From contig JBBSDV010000157.1 in NCBI GenBank assembly GCA_038240335.1, positions 1 through 7,260 on the forward strand: DNA of 7,260 nucleotides. The letters are read 5' to 3'. A program made the position numbers and the translations under genes. The notes beneath the pieces are model-generated. The model was not told where the DNA came from and made no database searches. It was given only the letters and a program-made list of their open reading frames with translations. Numbering within the stretch: the stretch's first letter is position 1; each line of letters opens with the position of its first letter. Source of the DNA: JBBSDV01 sp038240335. GTDB taxonomy: Bacteria > Chloroflexota > Dehalococcoidia > DSTF01 > JACRBR01. Below, piece by piece: positions 3,720 through 7,260 of the stretch.

Positions 3720-6641
3720 TCATTGCTGGCCCTCCATCACACGGCTCAGCACGTCTCTCCGACAAGCACCGCAGAGGTGACTCGACGTCAGGTCGACGGG
3801 TTCGTCGCAGCTCCGGCACTGCGGGTGACCGTCGGATTCGGTCGCCGTTACCCGCACGTCACCCGCACTATTCGCGCTGCTTTTTGAATCTGTTTGCGGG
3901 TGATGCGGGTATTGCGGGTGACAATAGTCGCTCTCTCCGCACGAGTCACTCTCTGCAGTGGATGAGGGACTCGTGTGTGGAAGGTCGAAATCGTTACCCG
4001 CGTTACCCGCATCACCCGCAACCGAATCTGAATCAGGGTCATGTTCGTGCGGGTAACCTGCGGGTGACGGCTCATCTTGTCCGTCGTTACCCGCAGCGTT
4101 GTCAGCTCGCTCAACGCGCCAGAGGTTGGTCTTGCTGTGGCTATCCTGGCCGCCGCGACGCACGAATAGGTCCGCGAAGCGCGTGTCCTCGCGCTCCCCG
4201 ATCGCCCGTCCGAGTTTCCGCCGGATGACCTTGTTGTCCGCGCCGTCCTTGAACTGCTCGAACAGCGAGGTGAGGGTCTCCTCCGCGAGCGAATGCAGGT
4301 CTGCGACCTTCACGGGTATGTCTCCGTGCGCTTGCCACCATGCGGAGGTAAAGGCGCGCCACTCCTCGCTGTCGGCGTCGCCGCGTCGATAGAGATCCGG
4401 CCTGTTTTCAAGAAATCCTTGAATGCCGGCGGCTTGCAGAATGCCGCCGAGAGTGCGGCACCACGACTCGTACGACCCCATAGGCGATCCCGTCCATGCG
4501 GGGCGGCCTTGCGCGATCCAGTTTTGGGCAAGCACAAGACAAGCACCGACGACGTCATGACGATGCCGCACGAGCCATCCCGTCAGGTCCGGGTGCCGGA
4601 ATGTCCTGCCCTCCCACGGACGATCGATCTTGGCGTCCAGGCGGATCGAAACCGTGCGCCGCGTGATCTCGTCGCTGAACTGCAGGTTGTTGCCCGTAAC
4701 GAGAAACAGCGAACGGATAGGCAGCGTCACGCCTTGAGACCGACCAAGAACGCGATCCGACCAGACATTTGCTGTGAGCAGTGCTGCGAACGCACCCGAG
4801 TCGAGGCGCCGGCGAATGTTGTCGAAGAGAAGAACGGCATCGCCCTCCATGAGCTTGGTCGTGACGCGCTTGCGAAATTCTTCCTCGTTCTTCGTGTCCG
4901 CCATGACGGGGATGTCGCGTCCCGTGGCGACGAGGCTGATGCATGAGGCAAGCAAGCCCTTGCCGTTGCCGGCTTTGGGCGCGTCAAGGGCGAACAACGG
5001 CACCGGCCCTGAGATCATCTCGCGCACGATCGGTGTAATAAGCGCAGCGATGATGTTGGCGAGGGATGCGTGTTCGTCGGCCCAGGGAAAATCGCCGAAC
5101 AGATCGTCCCCGAGCAGGATTCTCGCAGCGCGTAGATCCGTCGCGTCCGGATGTTGCGGGATCGGCCGCACCGCCTCGCCGATCGGCGCGTAGTACAGAC
5201 CCGTCTTCGTCTGATAGCCAGTCGCGGTTTCGAGGACTCCTGCGGCTGTAAACACGGGCGAGCCAATGATCCCTCGCAGCAATGGAAGCGGGTTCTCCAA
5301 CGCCTCCATGTCCTCGACCACGTCTCGCGGCGGGCGTGCTGGTTGATGTCCGGCCCGCGTGATCTTCAGGAAGTCGGCGCAGCGATCGATGCGCCCCGAC
5401 AGGCCTGCCGTGCCAAGGTGACGGATACTCGCTGCGCCGTCGTCATGCGTTGCGATCTCGGCAACAGAGTTTCCGTGGCGAAAGAAACGTACGGGATCGT
5501 TGCTGGCGATCAACGCGTCCCAGGCATCATGTGCGATGTCTCGCAGATGGCGATTTGTCACGACGATCTGAGGACGGCTGCCAGGCTTGGAAGAGGGCGC
5601 CCCAATGTTTGCCGGCCCTAGTCCGAGCGCGCGCTTGAAGTCTTGCCAGCCGCGCCCCTGCCCTTCGGGATGAAAACAGTGGCCGGCGTACGGCCCGTCA
5701 GGCAGCGTCTGTCCGACGCCGCACTCGAAGTCGCGCCCGTCCTCATGAAACGGGCAGCGGTTCAAGTGGTACCAGGTGACACCGTTCGCATCGGGTGGCT
5801 GCTCGCGGTACTCAATGCCGGCGGCATCGAGGATGTCCGTGAGGGCACCCGAATGTGATGTACGAGAAGTAGAGCCGCGGTCGTTCCCGGTCGACTCCCG
5901 TTCGGCAGCAATGCGCTGAAGCTGGGCGTGCGAGACGAGACCAAGCTGGTCAGGAGCGCAGACGAGATAGGAACGACGATGCGGGCGCTCCGCAGTCGCG
6001 TCACCCTTCATCTTCTTGGTGCCTACGACTCCGATGATGCGCGAGGCATTGCTGACCGTGGGGTCGACCTTCGCACCGAGTGTGTTGAAGCGCGCGCCCA
6101 GCGCGGCAAGGACGCCAGCCACGAGACCACGAGCCGCCTCGTCGTTTGGGAGGTCGATCCTGTATAGGAGGTACAAACCGTTACCCGACATGGCGATGAT
6201 CGGCTCCGGCCAGCCCTGGGCCGTCAGAAATTCGGCGATCCTCTCAGCGACGGCTCTAACCTCCTCAAGTTCGTCATCCGTGCTGCTGATGCCAGTCGCG
6301 CGAACGGCGTCAATGTCGAGGAAGAGAAAGCGTCGGCTGACGATGTCCCCATCCGACGTCGTGGTTTCGGCGCGGTCGACCATACGGTTCACGGCTCGCG
6401 CGAGGAGCGAAGGGTTCACCGGGTTGAGCGTCACGTAGACGTTGGCCTTACCGTCGCAGCGCGCGGCAGCCTCAACTGCGGCGTCTACAGTGTCGAAGTA
6501 TCCGGAGCCCGTGAACTTGTACGGACCGTGCTTCGGGAGCCTGAGCTCGAGGACGCCGCCAGCGCCATGGAGATGTGAGAGGAACCGCCGCGCCTCGTAC
6601 GGCGAGAACGCGCCGCCGCTGGCGGCCGAGTCGCGGGTCAC
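3720..6641 (-). CDS. AEP-type primase fused to AAA+/SF3-like replicative helicase, 973 aa
   Basis: This is the replication protein of the element, expected to prime and unwind DNA. Residues 1-250 form an archaeo-eukaryotic primase domain: motif I FLDIDAV (Asp109, Asp111), motif II MSGNGLYLLY (151-160) with Tyr157 where the catalytic His normally lies, and motif III VDPTVSNASRI (192-202) followed by PHR (220-222). A zinc site follows: C296-x2-H299, C307, C322-x-H324. The helicase spans about 540-700: Walker A APKAGNGKG (554-562), Walker B LLFDN (604-608), sensor TGNN (649-652) and the arginine pair R661-R662. A winged-helix-like end runs to WRVERAD (847). Residues 850-941 are low-complexity and overlie the nonamer array. 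A C-terminal zinc ribbon follows (C942, C945, C957, C960). The GTG start overlaps the upstream stop as GTGA, indicating coupling. Confidence 0.9.
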   Translation of the reverse strand: MTRDSAASGGAFSPYEARRFLSHLHGAGGVLELRLPKHGPYKFTGSGYFDTVDAAVEAAARCDGKANVYVTLNPVNPSLLARAVNRMVDRAETTTSDGDIVSRRFLFLDIDAVRATGISSTDDELEEVRAVAERIAEFLTAQGWPEPIIAMSGNGLYLLYRIDLPNDEAARGLVAGVLAALGARFNTLGAKVDPTVSNASRIIGVVGTKKMKGDATAERPHRRSYLVCAPDQLGLVSHAQLQRIAAERESTGNDRGSTSRTSHSGALTDILDAAGIEYREQPPDANGVTWYHLNRCPFHEDGRDFECGVGQTLPDGPYAGHCFHPEGQGRGWQDFKRALGLGPANIGAPSSKPGSRPQIVVTNRHLRDIAHDAWDALIASNDPVRFFRHGNSVAEIATHDDGAASIRHLGTAGLSGRIDRCADFLKITRAGHQPARPPRDVVEDMEALENPLPLLRGIIGSPVFTAAGVLETATGYQTKTGLYYAPIGEAVRPIPQHPDATDLRAARILLGDDLFGDFPWADEHASLANIIAALITPIVREMISGPVPLFALDAPKAGNGKGLLASCISLVATGRDIPVMADTKNEEEFRKRVTTKLMEGDAVLLFDNIRRRLDSGAFAALLTANVWSDRVLGRSQGVTLPIRSLFLVTGNNLQFSDEITRRTVSIRLDAKIDRPWEGRTFRHPDLTGWLVRHRHDVVGACLVLAQNWIAQGRPAWTGSPMGSYESWCRTLGGILQAAGIQGFLENRPDLYRRGDADSEEWRAFTSAWWQAHGDIPVKVADLHSLAEETLTSLFEQFKDGADNKVIRRKLGRAIGEREDTRFADLFVRRGGQDSHSKTNLWRVERADNAAGNDGQDEPSPAGYPHEHDPDSDSVAGDAGNAGNDFDLPHTSPSSTAESDSCGESDYCHPQYPHHPQTDSKSSANSAGDVRVTATESDGHPQCRSCDEPVDLTSSHLCGACRRDVLSRVMEGQQ
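3821..4094. repeat. Mirror-symmetric array of 12 nonamers (GTNACCCGC), putative replication origin inside the primase gene
   Basis: Copies in the GTNACCCGC orientation start at 3847, 3858, 3993, 4002, 4011 and 4086. Reverse copies (GCGGGTNAC) start at 3821, 3896, 3905, 3914, 4049 and 4060. Variants are GCGGGTGAT (3896), GCGGGTATT (3905) and ATCACCCGC (4011). Every copy has an inverted partner about the axis 3957.5: the two starts always sum to 7907. From the outside inwards, paired gaps are 17, 2, 29, 0 and 0 bases, with 70 bases in the middle. The two 29-base spacers are AT-richer than the gene. Short iterons flanking AT-rich spacers are typical of phage, satellite and plasmid origins, and lambda and P4 provide precedents for origin sites tied to their replication genes. 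Origin function is inferred; a partition or packaging site is possible. Confidence 0.8.
3940..3975. repeat. Central hairpin on the symmetry axis of the nonamer array
   Basis: The arms at 3940-3951 and 3964-3975 pair at 11 of 12 positions (CACGAGTC, one mismatch, CTC, against GAG, mismatch, GACTCGTG), with a 12-base loop. Their midpoint, 3957.5, is the same axis that relates all twelve nonamers. It could be a cruciform or initiation structure, or the best-kept remnant of a once longer palindrome. Confidence 0.65.
6633..6641 (-). promoter_or_regulatory. Extra nonamer copy overlapping the primase start codon
   Basis: On the minus strand the first nine bases of the primase gene are GTGACCCGC, an exact fit to GTNACCCGC. 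They also overlap the stop codon of the upstream gene. If the replication protein binds the array nonamers, it could also bind here and repress its own expression. One such match in 7 kb of GC-rich DNA could be chance, so this is tentative. Confidence 0.3.
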
Positions 6642-6907
6642 GCGACACCCCGTTCGCGCAGCCGAACCAGGAAGGGTTCGATGCCGGCGATCTCAACGTA
6701 AGCAGGAGTCCATCGTGAACCTACGACGTCGGGGGGGATATCGCCGGATTGATTCCTGTCGCCCCGACCATATTTGTACATCTGAAAGCGGCCAGCATGG
6801 CCGCTGTTCAGTTTCGGGATGACGTGGCGCCATGGCTGCACCCACGGAGGCAACGCACGCCGAAGTGATTGTTCCTCGCGCCCATCTCCCGGACCGTCCG
6901 CACGCAT
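6638..6907 (-). CDS. Small hypothetical protein before the primase, about 89 aa (start uncertain)
   Basis: The stop TGA overlaps the primase GTG (GTGA), a layout that argues for real translation. Three in-frame ATGs compete: 6955 (105 aa, inside the HEAT gene's promoter), 6907 (89 aa) and 6781 (47 aa, directly after a strong hairpin). None has a clear ribosome binding site. I prefer 6907 because codon third-position GC is similar on both sides of 6781, about two thirds, and because 6955 falls in the promoter. The C-terminal part contains PAYVEIAGIEPFLVRLRERG, which reads like a genuine folded segment, and the middle holds GHAGRFQMYKYGRGDRNQSG. The family is not recognised. It may be a small DNA-binding or accessory replication protein, but nothing shows this directly. 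Confidence 0.5.
   Translation of the reverse strand: MRADGPGDGREEQSLRRALPPWVQPWRHVIPKLNSGHAGRFQMYKYGRGDRNQSGDIPPDVVGSRWTPAYVEIAGIEPFLVRLRERGVA
6782..6811. repeat. Strong 13-bp hairpin near the element-chromosome junction
   Basis: CTGAAAGCGGCCA (6782-6794) pairs with TGGCCGCTgTTCAG (6798-6811), leaving one bulged G and a GCA loop. On the minus strand the GC-rich core is followed by TTTC, and on the plus strand by a short GTTTC after the outer arm, so it resembles a weak bidirectional terminator. It could keep element transcripts out of the neighbouring HEAT gene, or act as an attenuator or operator before the replication cluster. If the small gene starts at 6781, the hairpin directly abuts its ATG. 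Confidence 0.6.
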
Positions 6908-6930
6908 GCGCCACCGAACACCAACCGGCG

Positions 6931-6960
6931 TTGACACCTCGGCGGAGCGGTTCATAGACT
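6931..6960 (+). promoter_or_regulatory. Sigma-70-type promoter of the HEAT-repeat gene
   Basis: TTGACA (6931-6936) is a perfect -35 box. Eighteen bases later TAGACT (6955-6960) matches the -10 consensus at four of six positions. Transcription would begin near 6967, giving a leader of roughly 24 bases with AGGAG at 6980-6984. The promoter is intact, so if the element inserted here it did so upstream of it. Confidence 0.6.
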
Positions 6961-6990
6961 GGATCGATATCCCGCGTACAGGAGTTCCTC

Positions 6991-7260
6991 GTGTCTCTCG
7001 AAACGCTGCTCCCCACCCTCGCCGATCCGGAACACATGCCGCAGGCGACCGAATTGCTTGCCCTCAGCAATCTCGTTGGCGACGATCTCGCGCGCGTCCT
7101 CGACGTCTGGCGGACGCTGAGCATCCAGCGGCGGCGCGACATCGTCGACGCGCTCGCGGATCTCGTCGAGGACAACGTCGAACTCGATTTCACATCGATC
7201 TTTATCGCCGGGCTGACCGACAGCGACGTACAGGTGCGCGCCGATTCGATCAAGGCGCTC
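6991..7260 (+). CDS. HEAT-repeat protein, N-terminal 90 residues (runs off the window)
   Basis: The frame is open from GTG 6991 to the window end. AGGAG (6980-6984) lies six bases upstream and a good promoter precedes it. The translation begins with SLETLLPTLADPEHM and continues with regular helical repeats of 30-40 residues: MPQATELLALSNLVGDD, then QRRRDIVDALADLVEDNVEL, then FIAGLTDSDVQVRADSIKAL. The pattern of paired amphipathic helices with DSDVQVR-type turns is that of HEAT repeats, which act as protein-protein scaffolds. This gene faces away from the phage-like cluster and has different content, so I take it as the chromosomal flank. Its partner and process are unknown. Confidence 0.8.
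   Translation, partial: MSLETLLPTLADPEHMPQATELLALSNLVGDDLARVLDVWRTLSIQRRRDIVDALADLVEDNVELDFTSIFIAGLTDSDVQVRADSIKAL

Larger units (their letters stand above)
1..6907. mobile_element. Phage-derived element, probable satellite or remodelled prophage (outer limits not visible)
   Basis: The stretch carries a primase-helicase, a standalone topoisomerase VI A-like protein, a P27-family terminase small subunit and a ParB-methyltransferase fusion, all on the minus strand and closely spaced, plus two small unknown genes on the plus strand. These families are typical of temperate phages and their satellites. No terminase large subunit, portal, capsid, tail, integrase or lysis gene is visible. To the right, a chromosomal-looking HEAT-repeat gene has its own promoter from 6931, so the junction should lie between about 6640 and 6930. 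I found no tRNA and no direct repeat shared by the two ends, so no attachment site can be given, and the left end lies outside the window. Element status is an inference from gene content. Confidence 0.6.

Noticed and set aside
3821..4094. CRISPR array
   Set aside because: The repeats are 9 bases, partly tandem, in both orientations, and the gaps are not spacer-like; the region also codes for the primase tail.
3848..4114. Frame giving VTRVTR-like repeats opposite or within the primase tail
   Set aside because: It is only another reading of the nonamer array; there is no start signal and no independent domain.
6180..6188. GTTACCCGA as another nonamer copy
   Set aside because: One mismatch, isolated in the primase coding region with no partner on any axis; expected by chance.
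6693..7253. Minus-strand frame of 186 codons opposite the HEAT-repeat start
   Set aside because: Ser/Arg-rich and without motifs. The plus-strand HEAT frame has a promoter, a ribosome binding site and repeat structure.

Overview
This is a high-GC bacterial window holding the replication and packaging end of a phage-derived element, with what looks like ordinary chromosome on its right. The host cannot be named with certainty. The only gene that looks chromosomal is the start of a HEAT-repeat protein (6991-7260, +), of a kind I associate with Chloroflexota/Thermomicrobia-like genomes; this is a weak inference.

Layout, left to right. A short leader (1-119) carries a perfect 9-bp palindrome. 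Two overlapping small + strand genes of unknown function follow (120-374 and 371-769). Five bases further on begins the end of a long minus-strand cluster. Read in its own direction, from right to left, that cluster is: a small gene with an uncertain start (about 6907-6638), a 973-residue primase-helicase (6641-3720), a standalone Spo11/topoisomerase VI A-like protein of the 'Topo mini-A' type (3679-2849), a 200-base stretch with no convincing gene, a P27-family terminase small subunit (2650-2201), a ParB-domain/DNA-methyltransferase fusion (2180-942), and a 62-residue CxxC protein (963-775).

The genes fit an element that replicates its own DNA (primase-helicase, type IIB topoisomerase-like protein), methylates it, and marks it for packaging (terminase small subunit). 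No terminase large subunit, portal or capsid gene appears, and convergent genes sit where a phage would normally continue into terminase large subunit and portal. This suggests a phage satellite or a remodelled prophage, although the left end lies outside the window.

The most striking signal is DNA structure inside the primase gene. Twelve copies of the nonamer GTNACCCGC (either orientation, at most two changes) lie at 3821-4094 in an exactly mirror-symmetric layout. Every copy has an inverted partner about one axis at 3957.5, with identical paired gaps (17, 2, 29, 0, 0 bases), and a hairpin sits on the same axis. The copies are read as different peptides (AGN/AGD, HPQ, SPA, VRVT), so the DNA word, not the protein, appears to be conserved. 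The array fills exactly the linker between the helicase/winged-helix part and a C-terminal zinc ribbon. The best reading is a replication origin embedded in the replication gene. A further match to the nonamer overlaps the GTG start codon of the same gene.
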